Source of the DNA: Arthrobacter globiformis NBRC 12137
GTDB taxonomy: Bacteria > Actinomycetota > Actinomycetes > Actinomycetales > Micrococcaceae
Reading direction: 5' to 3'
DNA: 64,000 nucleotides
Assembly: GCF_000238915.1 (NCBI RefSeq)
Contig: NZ_BAEG01000051.1
Location: 62,001 to 126,000, forward strand
The translations under genes were made by a program, and so were the position numbers. Position 1 is the first letter of the stretch. Each line of letters opens with the position of its first letter. Shown here piece by piece: positions 9,571 to 18,740 of the stretch. The notes under the pieces were generated by a model. The model saw only the letters and a program-made list of their open reading frames with translations. It ran no database searches and was not told the DNA's origin.

Positions 9571-10560
9571 ATGTTCTGGACCTCATATTTCCTGGCGGTC
9601 CTGGCGATAGTACTGGCCTGGCCGGTACCTATCCTTCTTTCGCGCGCCCACTGGCCGGCGCGCGACCCCTTCACGGCCATGGTGCTGTGGCAGGCCATCG
9701 CACTCGCCGGTGGGCTGTCCATGATCGGTGCCATGCTGGTCTATGGCCTCGAACCCGTCGGCGACAACCTGATTGCCGGCCTGCGCGCGCTGGCAGGCAT
9801 GGTGCTGTTTGCAGCGCCCACCACAGCCCTGGGCTTCTGGCATCTCTTCGCGCTCTCCGCGGCCGCGCTGCTGACAGCGCACCTCGTCTTCACGCTGCTG
9901 CTGACCTATTACAAAATCGAGCGCCAGCGCAGGCGGCACCGCGAACTGCTGGCCCTCCTGGCCTCACCGTCCGACGACGGGCCCGGCACTGTGGTCATCA
10001 ACCACGATTCCCCGGTGGCCTACTGCCTGCCCGGCGGCGCCCGCTCCGTCACGGTCCTCTCCGACGGCCTGATGGCCGCCCTCGAACCGGCAGAGCTGCG
10101 CGCCGTCCTGATTCACGAAAACGCGCACCTCACCCAGCGCCACCACCTGCTGCTGTGGGCCTTCGCCGCCTGGCGCCAGGCCCTGCCATGGCTGCCCACC
10201 ACGCGCCTGGCCCAGGAGGCTGTGAACTCCCTCATTGAAATGCTTGCGGACGATGTTGCCCTCAAAACGGAGAGCAAGGTAACGCTGATCAAGGCGATAG
10301 CCATCGTCGCCAGCGGCTCGGCGGCACCCCCGGGGGCCGCCGTCGTCGAACCGGCAGGCCTTGCAGGCTCAAGCCTGCAGCTGCCGGACGGCGCCGGCGC
10401 CGGCGGCGCCGGACCGAGCACGACGGCGTCACGCGTGAGCCGCCTTCTCTCACCCCAGCCTCCGCTCGCCGGCGGCCTCCGGGCAACCGTCCTGGCCGTG
10501 TGCACGCTGCTGCTGGCGATGCCCACAGCCCTCCTGATAGTTCCCGGCCTGCTGGGCTGA
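9571..10560 (+). CDS. BlaR1/MecR1-like M56-family zinc metalloprotease, no extracellular sensor domain
   Basis: A 329-residue membrane protein with several N-terminal hydrophobic helices (about residues 1-28, 35-55, 65-85, 90-112), a cytosolic protease region with the zinc motif H-E-N-A-H near residue 182 and a downstream E-x-x-A-D-D (about 226) that could give the third ligand, then a last hydrophobic segment at the C-terminus. In BlaR1 a large penicillin-binding sensor domain follows the last helix; this protein ends there, so any signal must be sensed in the membrane or by a partner. It sits directly behind the BlaI-like gene and probably cleaves or inactivates it. Start ATG at 9571. Confidence 0.85.
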   Translation: MFWTSYFLAVLAIVLAWPVPILLSRAHWPARDPFTAMVLWQAIALAGGLSMIGAMLVYGLEPVGDNLIAGLRALAGMVLFAAPTTALGFWHLFALSAAALLTAHLVFTLLLTYYKIERQRRRHRELLALLASPSDDGPGTVVINHDSPVAYCLPGGARSVTVLSDGLMAALEPAELRAVLIHENAHLTQRHHLLLWAFAAWRQALPWLPTTRLAQEAVNSLIEMLADDVALKTESKVTLIKAIAIVASGSAAPPGAAVVEPAGLAGSSLQLPDGAGAGGAGPSTTASRVSRLLSPQPPLAGGLRATVLAVCTLLLAMPTALLIVPGLLG

Positions 10561-10589
10561 GCCCGGCCTCCGTCGGCTGAGGCCGGCTC

Positions 10590-12695
10590 CTAGGCGTCGA
10601 TGCGTTCCCGGTCCAGGCTGGAGGCACCGGCGATGATGAAGTCCTTGCGCGGCGCGACATCCGATCCCATGAGTAGGTCGAACGTGGCTTCCGCCTGCTG
10701 GGCATTCTCGATGTTCACCTTGCGAAGCATGCGGTGCCGGGGGTCCATCGTGGTTTCGGCCAGCTGCTCAGCATCCATCTCACCCAGACCCTTGTAGCGC
10801 TGGATGGGTTCCTTGTACTTCCTGCCCTCAGCTGCGAGCTTCGCCAGCAGGGCGTGCAGCTCGGCCTCGGAATACGTGTAGATCATCTCGTTGGCCTTCT
10901 GGCCGGGGTTGATGACTTCTACCCGGTGCAGCGGCGGCACGGCAGCGAAGACCCGGCCTTCCTCCACCATGGGCCGCATGTACCGGAAGAAGAGGGTGAG
11001 CAGCAGAGTGCGGATGTGGGCGCCGTCGACATCGGCGTCGGTCATCAGGATGACCTTCCCGTAACGGGCGGCTTCGATCGCGAAGCTGCGTCCGGAGCCG
11101 GCCCCGACCACCTGGATGAGGGCCGCGCACTCGGCGTTCGAGAGCATGTCGCCCACGGAGGCCTTCTGGACGTTGAGGATCTTGCCGCGGATCGGCAGCA
11201 GCGCCTGGAAGTCCGAGGAGCGCGCCAGCTTGGCCGTTCCGAGGGCCGAGTCGCCCTCCACGATGAACAGTTCGGAGCGGGCGACGTCGTCAGTGCGGCA
11301 GTCTGCGAGCTTGGTGGGCATCGACGACGACTCTAGCGCTGTCTTGCGGCGCTGCGTCTCCTTGTGCACGCGCGCGGAGATGCGCGACTTCATCTCGCTG
11401 ACGATCTTTTCCAGCAGCAACGCTGACTGTGCCTTGTCGTTGCGGTTGGAGGAGTTCAGCTTGGCCGCTATCTCCTTCTCCACCACCCGGGCCACGATGG
11501 CCTTGACTGCGGAGGTGCCGAGGATTTCCTTCGTCTGGCCCTCGAACTGCGGCTCAGCGAGCCGCACGGTCAGGACGGCGGTGAGGCCAGCGAAGATGTC
11601 GTCCTTCTCGATCTTGTCGTTGCCGGCCTTGAGTTTCCGCGCGTTGGCTTCCACGGCCTTTCGGAACGTTTTCACGAGAGCCTGCTCGAAGCCGGACTGG
11701 TGCGTGCCGCCCTTCGGCGTGGAGATGATGTTGACGAAGCTGCGGACCGTGGTGTCGTAACCGATCCCCCAGCGCAGTGCGACGTCCACTTCGCAGTCGC
11801 GTTCAACTTCCGCGATCTTGCTGTGGCCTTTCTCATCCAGCACGGGGACGGTTTCCTTGAACTTGCCGGAACCATGCAGGCGCCAGACGTCCGTGACCCC
11901 GGAGTCCGCAGCGAGGAATTCCACGAACTCGGAGATGCCGCCGTCGTGGTGGAACACTTCCTCGTGCGCCCCCAGTTCACCGGGGGTGCCGGGGAGCTTG
12001 CGCTCATCGCGGACGGTGATCTTCAGGCCGGGGACCAGGAAGGAGGTCTGGCGGGCCCGCGCGGTGAGTTCCTCGTAGGAGAACCGGGCGTCCTGGGTGA
12101 AGATCTGCGTGTCCGCCCAGTAGCGGATGCGCGTTCCGGTGACGCCGCGCTTGGCCTTGCCGACGACGTCCAGGACAGAGTCTTCGACGAACGGGGCGAA
12201 TGTGGCGGCCGGGCTGGGGCGGCCGTTGTCGTTGAAGCGGCCGGGCTCACCCCGGCGGAAGGACATCCTGTACGTTTTGCCGCCCCGGTCAACTTCGGCG
12301 TCGAGACGTGCCGAGAGCGCGTTGACGACGGACGCGCCGACGCCGTGCAGGCCGCCGGAGGCGGTGTAGGAACCGCCGCCAAACTTGCCGCCCGCGTGCA
12401 GTTTAGTGAAGACCACCTCGACGCCGGTGAGGCCAGTCTTTGGTTCGACGTCGACGGGAATGCCGCGGCCGTCGTCGTGGATCTCTACAGAGTTGTCCGC
12501 GTGCAGAATGATCTTGATGTCGTGGCCAAAGCCGGCCAGCGCCTCGTCGACGGAGTTGTCGATAATTTCCCAGAGGCAGTGCATAAGGCCGCGGGAGTCC
12601 GTGGAACCGATGTACATGCCGGGGCGTTTGCGCACGGCCTCCAGCCCCTCCAGCACCGAAAGGTGGCGGGCGGTGTAATCAGAACTCGGTGCCAC
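10590..12695 (-). CDS. parE: DNA topoisomerase IV subunit B (type IIA topoisomerase ATPase subunit)
   Basis: A 701-residue GHKL ATPase. Visible motifs are E-I-I-D-N-S-V-D-E (43-51), D-D-G-R-G-I-P (74-80), the glycine-rich lid G-G-L-H-G-V-G-A (114-121), the TOPRIM E-G-D-S-A (480-484) and D-A-D-V-D (553-557) metal-binding motifs, and the C-terminal G-L-G-E-M region. Length and motif spelling fit ParE better than a long GyrB, and it pairs with the subunit A gene at the start of the window. It drives ATP-dependent decatenation of sister chromosomes. Probable GTG/ATG start at 12695. Confidence 0.88.
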   Translation of the reverse strand: MAPSSDYTARHLSVLEGLEAVRKRPGMYIGSTDSRGLMHCLWEIIDNSVDEALAGFGHDIKIILHADNSVEIHDDGRGIPVDVEPKTGLTGVEVVFTKLHAGGKFGGGSYTASGGLHGVGASVVNALSARLDAEVDRGGKTYRMSFRRGEPGRFNDNGRPSPAATFAPFVEDSVLDVVGKAKRGVTGTRIRYWADTQIFTQDARFSYEELTARARQTSFLVPGLKITVRDERKLPGTPGELGAHEEVFHHDGGISEFVEFLAADSGVTDVWRLHGSGKFKETVPVLDEKGHSKIAEVERDCEVDVALRWGIGYDTTVRSFVNIISTPKGGTHQSGFEQALVKTFRKAVEANARKLKAGNDKIEKDDIFAGLTAVLTVRLAEPQFEGQTKEILGTSAVKAIVARVVEKEIAAKLNSSNRNDKAQSALLLEKIVSEMKSRISARVHKETQRRKTALESSSMPTKLADCRTDDVARSELFIVEGDSALGTAKLARSSDFQALLPIRGKILNVQKASVGDMLSNAECAALIQVVGAGSGRSFAIEAARYGKVILMTDADVDGAHIRTLLLTLFFRYMRPMVEEGRVFAAVPPLHRVEVINPGQKANEMIYTYSEAELHALLAKLAAEGRKYKEPIQRYKGLGEMDAEQLAETTMDPRHRMLRKVNIENAQQAEATFDLLMGSDVAPRKDFIIAGASSLDRERIDA

Positions 12696-12920
12696 AGGTA
12701 GGGAACTCCTTTGAGGAACAGGCCGGATCGGCGTTAAAAGGCTCCCCCTAGCCTAGTCCCGCCGCCGCCAAATGCCCGACTGCCACTCCCGACACGGGTC
12801 CCCGCTCCCGGCGTTCGTTACGTACACGTGATACGCGGACAGCGAAAGTGACCCATCCTTGCCATGGTTTAGCGGCGAATGCTGGTTATATAGATGTACA
12901 GAACTACTAAGGAGGCCGAC

Positions 12921-13142
12921 ATGACAACAGCAGTTGCCGACCGCACGCTAACCGCAGCTGACCGGTGTGACCGTTGCGGTGCACAGGCATACGTCCGGGT
13001 TGTACTCGAGTCCTCCGGAGGTGAGCTGCTCTTCTGCGCCCACCATTCTCGCGCCGTCGAAGCGACCCTGAGGCCGCTCAGCTCCGACTGGCACGATGAG
13101 ACGGACCGGTTGCAGGAAAAGGCGCCGGTTCCGGTCGACTAG
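12921..13142 (+). CDS. DUF7455-type small zinc-finger protein
   Basis: A 73-residue protein read from ATG 12921, chosen because AAGGAGG at 12909-12915 lies at ideal distance; a longer frame from 12894 would have no such site. It has C-D-R-C near residues 19-22 and a C-A-H-H pair near residue 43, enough for one zinc site. Closely similar small proteins are widespread in actinobacteria near sigma-factor genes, function unknown. A strong terminator follows. Confidence 0.8.
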   Translation: MTTAVADRTLTAADRCDRCGAQAYVRVVLESSGGELLFCAHHSRAVEATLRPLSSDWHDETDRLQEKAPVPVD

Positions 13143-13154
13143 ACAACAAAGCTC

Positions 13155-13196
13155 AAAGCCAGGATCCCCGCACGGGGGTCCTGGCTTTTTCTTTTT
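13155..13196 (+). terminator. Rho-independent terminator of the DUF7455 gene
   Basis: Sixteen-base inverted repeat (13155-13170 with 13173-13188, one G-T pair) followed by a T-rich tract (TTTTTCTTTTT). Confidence 0.85.
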
Positions 13197-13259
13197 CGCC
13201 TCTGCCGTGGATGCTCACTGCGGCGCTAAATTGTCAGTCCCCCTTGGCAGACTGTGTTC

Positions 13260-14986
13260 ATGGAAGGCAGCGGGAATTCAGCACTGACAGGAGCGGCGCC
13301 GCACGGCGGCGTGCTGCAGGCCGCCGCCTTTCCTGATGCTGAGTTCCTGTTCGATGCGTTCCCGGACGGCGCCATTCTGTTCGATGAGTTCGAGGACGAC
13401 GGTTTGCCGTATGACGATGACCTCGACGCCGCGTTCCCGGCTGTGTTCCCTGAGGACCCGTTTCCCGAGGCCCAGTTTGCCGATGTTCTGTTCGCCGACG
13501 CCGACGCCTCCATCGCCGGAACGGGCGCTGGTGGGCGCGGGCCCTGTACGCCGAGGCCGGCTTTGGCGGACCGGGTCGCTGCGGCAACCGCCCTTCTGCG
13601 GGCTGATCTGAACGCCGACAAGGCCGGGCTGATCGACCAGACCCACGCGTACGAGAACGTCAAAAACATGCTTGCCGGGCAACAGGCCAGACTTGCCGTC
13701 ACCTTCGAGACCCGGCACAGCCAGGACCAGACGGATCTTGGGACGGATGAGGGCCGCAGGACACTGACCGCCGAGAACCTCGGCAAAGACCGCAGCAAAG
13801 ACCGGGGCCTGGGCGCGGCCGAACAGATCGCGCTGGCCCGGGGCGAGTCCCCGCACCGCGGCGGCCGGCTGCTCGGCATGTCCAAGGCCCTGGTCAAGGA
13901 GATGCCCCACACCCTGGGAGCCCTGGACACCGGCCAGCTCAACGAAGAACGGACTATGCACATCGTGAAGGAAACCGCCTGCCTGAGCCCGGCCGACCGC
14001 TCCGCCGTCGACGAGGAACTCGCCGCCGACACCGGAACCTTCACCGGCGCCGGGACCCGGAGCATTGTGGGGGCGGTCCGCGCCGCCGCCACGCGCAGGG
14101 ACCCCCGCTCTGTCGCTCAGCGCGCCAGCCACGCCGCGTCGGAACGGTCCGTGAGCCTCCGACCGGCCCCGGACACCATGACCTACCTGACCGCGCTGCT
14201 GCCCGCCCACCAGGGCGTCGCCGTGCATGCGGCCCTGACCCGGCACGCTGACACCCTCAAAGCCGCCGGGGACCCGCGCACGCTCAGTCAGATCAAAGCC
14301 GACACCCTGGTCGAACGGACCACCGGGACCCCCGGCGGCATCACCGGTATCGAGATCAGCCTCGTCATGACCGACCGCACCCTCCTGCAGGGCGACAGCG
14401 AACCCGCCCGGATCCCCGGCTACGGTGTTGTCCCCGCCCAGTGGGCACGGGAGCTCCTCAACCCGGAACGCGCACAGGGACGCGGCGAAGGACAGGGGCG
14501 GCGCCCGAAGGGTTCGGGCCTGCAGGATTACACCCGGGCAACCGCTGGCGGCGCTGCCGACTCAAACATGTCCGGCTCAAACGTGTCCGACTCAGCCACC
14601 GGCCAGAAGGACGCGGTGAAGGAACTGAAGATCTGGGTCCGGCGGCTGTACACCGCCCCGAACACCGGCGACCTGGTGGCCATGGACTCGCGCAGGCGCC
14701 TGTTCCCGGCACCGCTGCGCCGCTTCATCCAGATCCGCGACGACACCTGCCGCACCCCTACTGCGACGCCCCCATCCGCCACCACGACCACATCATCCCC
14801 TGGCACAACAACGGCCCCACCACCCTGGCCAACGGCGCCGGGCTCTGCGAAGCATGCAACCACACCAAAGAACTCCCCGGCTGGACAACCCAACCCAGAC
14901 CCGGGCCGCGCCACACCATCGAACTCACCACACCCACAGGCCACACCTACCGCTCCACCGCACCGCCACTGCCTGGAACTGGTTAG
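13260..14986 (+). pseudogene. DUF222/HNH endonuclease-like protein, frameshifted as sequenced
   Basis: A DUF222 protein (the 13E12 repeat family of actinobacteria) with a C-terminal HNH nuclease domain; about 575 residues after correction. Residues 1-85 are very acidic and rich in Phe/Pro/Asp repeats; the DUF222 core follows. The frame breaks in a CCCC run at 14755-14758; adding one base joins it to a frame that gives C-R-T-P-Y-C-D-A-P-I-R-H-H-D-H-I-I-P-W and later C-E-A-C-N-H, the HNH/zinc motif, and ends at TAG 14984-14986. A GTG at 13254 is an alternative start; no clear ribosome site. The role of these proteins is unknown; they are often present in several copies per genome. Confidence 0.8.
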
Positions 14987-15187
14987 CGTGCACCGGAGTG
15001 CGCCAACCGGGGGTAGCGGGAACCGACAGGCGTGGAGCCAGTCAGCCTGGAACCGGTAGACGAGGAATCCGTGACTCAGGCTTCAGCGATCCTTGAAATC
15101 ACCCTTTCCGGGAACCGGCCGGGCCAGGCCGTCCAGTCGGTGACCTGAGAACCGCATAACGGGTCCAGAGGGGAGGTGATTCAGGCA

Positions 15188-15232
15188 ATGGCTAAGCCAC
15201 GGGCGCGGACTCTGGGCCGAACATGCACGTGA
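15188..15232 (+). CDS. Possible 14-residue micro-ORF
   Basis: Starts with ATG-GCT-AAG and encodes 14 residues, five of them Arg/Lys, ending in TGA. It is listed only because the preceding ribosome site is one of the strongest in the window, at 7-8 bases spacing. No relative is known to me; it could be a leader peptide or chance. Confidence 0.25.
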   Translation: MAKPRARTLGRTCT

Positions 15233-15259
15233 ACGTGGTTGATGTCGTAGCGGCACGAC

Positions 15260-15303
15260 AAAGGCCAAGCCTGCCGCCGTTTCGGGCAGAAGGCCTGGCC
15301 TTT
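15260..15303 (-). terminator. Terminator hairpin after the sigma factor gene
   Basis: Inverted repeat AAAGGCCAAGCCTGCC / GGGCAGAAGGCCTGGCCTTT, lying 43-86 bp after the rpoD-type stop; T-rich on both sides so it may work in both directions. Confidence 0.6.
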
Positions 15304-15345
15304 GTTCGCGTTTGCCAGTCCAGCAGTTGCTGGGTCCGGTGTTTC

Positions 15346-16620
15346 CTAGTCCAGGTAGTCCCGCAGCACCTGCGACCGGGACGGGTGGCGGAGCTTGGAC
15401 ATGGTCTTGGATTCAATCTGACGGATGCGCTCACGGGTAACGCCGTAGACCTTGCCGATTTCGTCTAAAGTCTTCGGCTGGCCATCCGTGAGGCCGAACC
15501 GCATGGCAACGACGCCGGCTTCGCGCTCGGACAGGGTGTCCAGCACGGAGTGCAGCTGTTCCTGCAGCAAGGTGAAGCTCACAGCATCGGCAGGAACGAC
15601 TGCTTCGGAGTCCTCAATGAGGTCACCGAATTCGGAGTCGCCGTCCTCGCCGAGCGGCGTGTGGAGCGAAATGGGCTCGCGGCCGTACTTCTGGACTTCG
15701 ACGACCTTCTCGGGCGTCATATCCAGCTCGAGCGCCAGCTCTTCGGGCGTGGGTTCGCGGCCCAGGTCCTGCAGCATCTGGCGCTGGACACGGGCCAGCT
15801 TGTTGATGACTTCCACCATGTGCACCGGGATACGGATGGTGCGGGCCTGGTCCGCCATGGCACGGGTGATGGCCTGTCGGATCCACCAGGTGGCGTACGT
15901 GGAGAACTTGAAGCCCTTGGTGTAGTCGAACTTCTCGACGGCACGGATGAGGCCGAGGTTGCCTTCCTGGATGAGGTCCAGGAACAGCATGCCGCGGCCG
16001 GTGTAACGCTTGGCCAGCGACACCACGAGGCGGAGGTTGGCCTCGAGCAGGTGGTTCTTGGCGCGCTTGCCGTCATGGATGATGAACTCGAGCTCGCGCT
16101 TGTACTTCGGATCCATGGAGCCGTCGTCGGCGGCGATCTTCTCTTCGGCGAACAGGCCGGCCTCGATGCGCAGCGCGAGGTCAACTTCCTGTTCGGCGTT
16201 GAGGAGGGCTACCTTACCGATCTGCTTGAGGTAGTCCTTGACGGGGTCGGCGGTAGCGCCGGCAGACATGACCTGCTGGACAGGTGCGTCGTCGTCGTCG
16301 GCGTCAGAGTAAACGAAGCCCGAACCGGTAGGCGCTGCGGCTTCCTTGCCGGCCTCGTCGGGTTCATCGACCAGATCTGCGGTGTCGGGCTGCGCGTCGT
16401 CGAGGTCCTCCTCGACTTCCACGTCGGCATCGTCATCGGTTGAGCGGCTTCCGGCAGCTTCGGCTGCAGCCTTGGCTCCGGGTTTGGGTCCGCGCTTCTT
16501 GGGCTCGGGCTTCCCAGCGGCACGGGTGGCGGCACGCTTGGCGCTGGATGCCGCCGGCTTCTCCTCGGCAGTGTCAACGGCCAGGGCGGCGGGTTCCTTC
16601 TTCGCGGAAGACGGGGTCAC
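15346..16620 (-). CDS. sigA: Primary RNA polymerase sigma factor (RpoD/SigA/HrdB)
   Basis: A 424-residue group 1 sigma factor. An Ala/Lys/Asp/Glu-rich N-terminal region of about 130 residues is followed by region 1.2 ([11 protein letters not shown]), regions 2.1-2.4 ([12 protein letters not shown], contacting the -10 element), region 3, and a region 4 helix-turn-helix ([18 protein letters not shown]) contacting the -35 element. It directs transcription of housekeeping genes. GTG start at 16620, with GAAAGG upstream at proper distance. The acidic N-terminus is typical of actinobacterial HrdB. Confidence 0.96.
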   Translation of the reverse strand: MTPSSAKKEPAALAVDTAEEKPAASSAKRAATRAAGKPEPKKRGPKPGAKAAAEAAGSRSTDDDADVEVEEDLDDAQPDTADLVDEPDEAGKEAAAPTGSGFVYSDADDDDAPVQQVMSAGATADPVKDYLKQIGKVALLNAEQEVDLALRIEAGLFAEEKIAADDGSMDPKYKRELEFIIHDGKRAKNHLLEANLRLVVSLAKRYTGRGMLFLDLIQEGNLGLIRAVEKFDYTKGFKFSTYATWWIRQAITRAMADQARTIRIPVHMVEVINKLARVQRQMLQDLGREPTPEELALELDMTPEKVVEVQKYGREPISLHTPLGEDGDSEFGDLIEDSEAVVPADAVSFTLLQEQLHSVLDTLSEREAGVVAMRFGLTDGQPKTLDEIGKVYGVTRERIRQIESKTMSKLRHPSRSQVLRDYLD

Positions 16621-17070
16621 AGAAAACCTTTCTAGCGGCGGTCTGTGGAGTCACCTTCGGGCAACACCACTATGACCCTGTCAAGTCCGTGATCGACATC
16701 AGATGCAACCGACCGACAGGGCCACTAAGTAGAACTGCCGGGGCGGCCGCAATGTTCCCGCATGGGACCACTGCAAGCATTGATTCACGGACCCAACCGG
16801 GTCTCGGCCTCCATTGTCTCATGATTTTCCGTACCAGGGGCCGAACGGACCGTAATACGCCGCGCCCACGGGATGTGTCGGCTTCGGCAGGCTCCTCGGT
16901 CCGGCCCGGCGGAGAGGCCCGGACGGGTCGTCAGGTACGCCCGGGTGGCGAGGTCCGGCTGGGCGTTGCGGTCCGGCTGGGCGTTGCGATCCGGAGCCCG
17001 AGCCTGGTCTGGCTTGCGAACCGGCCCCGCGCCGGCTCTGGACGCGGTCAATCTCCAGGCAGGCCAGTCT
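16621..17070. other. Upstream region of the sigma factor gene
   Basis: No gene seen. A TTGACA-like -35 lies on the minus strand at 16679-16684, but no convincing -10 follows. A perfect 18-bp tandem duplication occurs at 16953-16970 and 16971-16988. Long frames across it are by-products of high GC. Confidence 0.4.
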
Positions 17071-18594
17071 CTAAGCGGCGTCCGATCCGAATTTCTGCCA
17101 AGCTGCCTCACGTCGCCCTGCCCATCCGCAGATTGTTCCGCGCCGGACCACCTCGGACAGCAACTCGGCCAGCCGGTACCCCGGGCTGGCCTTCAGGGCC
17201 CGGGTCAATGATGCGTGCGCGAAGGAGCCCCTACCCCGGCACCATTCGATCCAGCCGGTGGCCGTCAGCGCTGCAGCCTGCGCCTGTCCCCCGCCAAACG
17301 ACGACAACTCCGCCATCAGTCCCTCCAGGCGTTTCAGAGTGTCCCAGTCCGGTACCGACGGACTTAGGCCCAACAGGACTTCGCCATAACCCGGCAGGGC
17401 ATCCGGGCCGCCGCTGGAGGCAGGCACCTGGTCAGGACGGCCCGTGGCCATCCCCTGGTACGGATGATCGCCGCTCAGTCCTGTTCCGGGCGCCTGCTCC
17501 GCTCCGGGCACCGAGTCTGTTCCGGGCGCCGAGGATGCCACGCCGCCGTCGGGCGCCGGGCTGGGTAATCCGCTCAGGGACAGCCGCGGCTCCGGCAGCA
17601 GCGGGCAGGACACGGGGAGTCCAGTCCCGGCGGAGAAGATCCCGAAGGCTTCGGCTCCGGACGCCGCCGCGGCGCGTCCCGCGGCGGCCATGACCAGAAC
17701 CGCGTCGCGCCAGGCCGGAACATGCAGGGACGCGCGCAGGAACCCGGCGAGTTGCGGTTCCAGTCCCTTTTCCGGGCCGGCTGCGCGTGGACCGGGCGCA
17801 CGTTGCCCGCCACGTCCCGGGGCTGCCTCAGGCAAAACGGCCTCAGGCAGAACGGCGTCAGGCGGAGCTGCTGCGAGCGCAGCTGCCCAGGCATCGAGGA
17901 CCGCATCAAACTGTGCCCGCTGAGTCCCCTTGCCGGCCAGGGCTAGGATCCACTCGCGTTCGGCTGCCATCACAGCGGCGTCGTCCGCCGGAGTCGTATT
18001 GGCATTGCAGAGTGAAGTAGCACCCGGCGGCGCACCGACGCTGCTGCCCAGATACACCATCTCCGCATTGAGCCGGCTGTCCCGGATTTCTGCGACGGAG
18101 CGGCCCGGCATCGGACAGCAACTGCTATCGGTGCAGTACAGGTTGCGCCAGTACTCGTCACCGACGCGCCATGCGTCCCGCACCGGCATGCCAGCCAGCC
18201 CGAGCGCGCATTCCAGATCGGCGAGCAGGGGCCGCAAGGACAACGCCGCCGTTCCTTCCCTGCCGGCGCCGTTATCACCGGCGCCGTTATGACCGGCGTC
18301 GCTATGACCGGCGTCGCTATTACCGCCGTCGATAACATCGCCGTCAGTAAAGAAGACCAGCAGCGACCCGTCGGCTTCCTTGTCCGCCAGAAGGTACTCC
18401 GCCACCGTCCTCGCGAACGCCTCCCGGCTGCGCCGGCCACCGCGCTCCGGGAGGTCGACCCGCAGAGTGGCCCCGAGGCGTTTGCCCTGCATGGTCATGG
18501 CCACGAGGCTCTGCGACGGCCAATAACCCAGGCTGTGCGGAATGTAGCCAAGAATGTCTTCGGGACCGCTGATGATGAGATGCTCCGGTGTCAT
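17071..18594 (-). CDS. DUF4192 domain-containing protein
   Basis: A 507-residue protein with the DUF4192 start signature I-L-G-Y-I-P-H-S-L-G-Y-W-P near residues 14-26, known only from actinobacteria and of unknown function. Two stretches are low-complexity and made of 15-bp DNA repeats: a Gly/Asp/Asn/His segment (18266-18325) and a V-L-P-E-A repeat (17826-17870). The middle and C-terminus are Ala/Gly/Pro rich; the last part around residues 420-495 again looks folded. No operon partner is close. Confidence 0.8.
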   Translation of the reverse strand: MTPEHLIISGPEDILGYIPHSLGYWPSQSLVAMTMQGKRLGATLRVDLPERGGRRSREAFARTVAEYLLADKEADGSLLVFFTDGDVIDGGNSDAGHSDAGHNGAGDNGAGREGTAALSLRPLLADLECALGLAGMPVRDAWRVGDEYWRNLYCTDSSCCPMPGRSVAEIRDSRLNAEMVYLGSSVGAPPGATSLCNANTTPADDAAVMAAEREWILALAGKGTQRAQFDAVLDAWAAALAAAPPDAVLPEAVLPEAAPGRGGQRAPGPRAAGPEKGLEPQLAGFLRASLHVPAWRDAVLVMAAAGRAAAASGAEAFGIFSAGTGLPVSCPLLPEPRLSLSGLPSPAPDGGVASSAPGTDSVPGAEQAPGTGLSGDHPYQGMATGRPDQVPASSGGPDALPGYGEVLLGLSPSVPDWDTLKRLEGLMAELSSFGGGQAQAAALTATGWIEWCRGRGSFAHASLTRALKASPGYRLAELLSEVVRRGTICGWAGRREAAWQKFGSDAA

Positions 18595-18740
18595 GGAAAC
18601 AGCTTCCGACGGCGGTCACCGCCGGCGCGACAGGCAGCCTGAGCTATGTGGAAGCCTGCGCTATGTGGACAACCCGGAACAGGTGTGTTGAGGAATAGTC
18701 TCGCTGCCCGCGGCAAGGGCTCCGGCCGGCGGTATGGGGC

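Larger units (their letters stand above)
14987..15345. other. Intergenic region between DUF222/HNH and sigma factor genes
   Basis: Contains a micro-ORF of 14 codons at 15188-15232 preceded by a near-perfect Shine-Dalgarno (GGGAGGTGAT at 15171-15180), and the hairpin at 15260-15303. Nothing else recognisable. Confidence 0.4.

Noticed and set aside
13260..14986. Mobile element or transposase
   Set aside because: The DUF222/HNH family is repeated in actinobacteria, but no inverted repeats, target duplications or transposase motif flank it.
16440..17693. A 417-residue plus-strand frame across the sigma factor upstream region
   Set aside because: Arg/Pro/Gly-rich, overlaps two real genes in antisense, no ribosome site.
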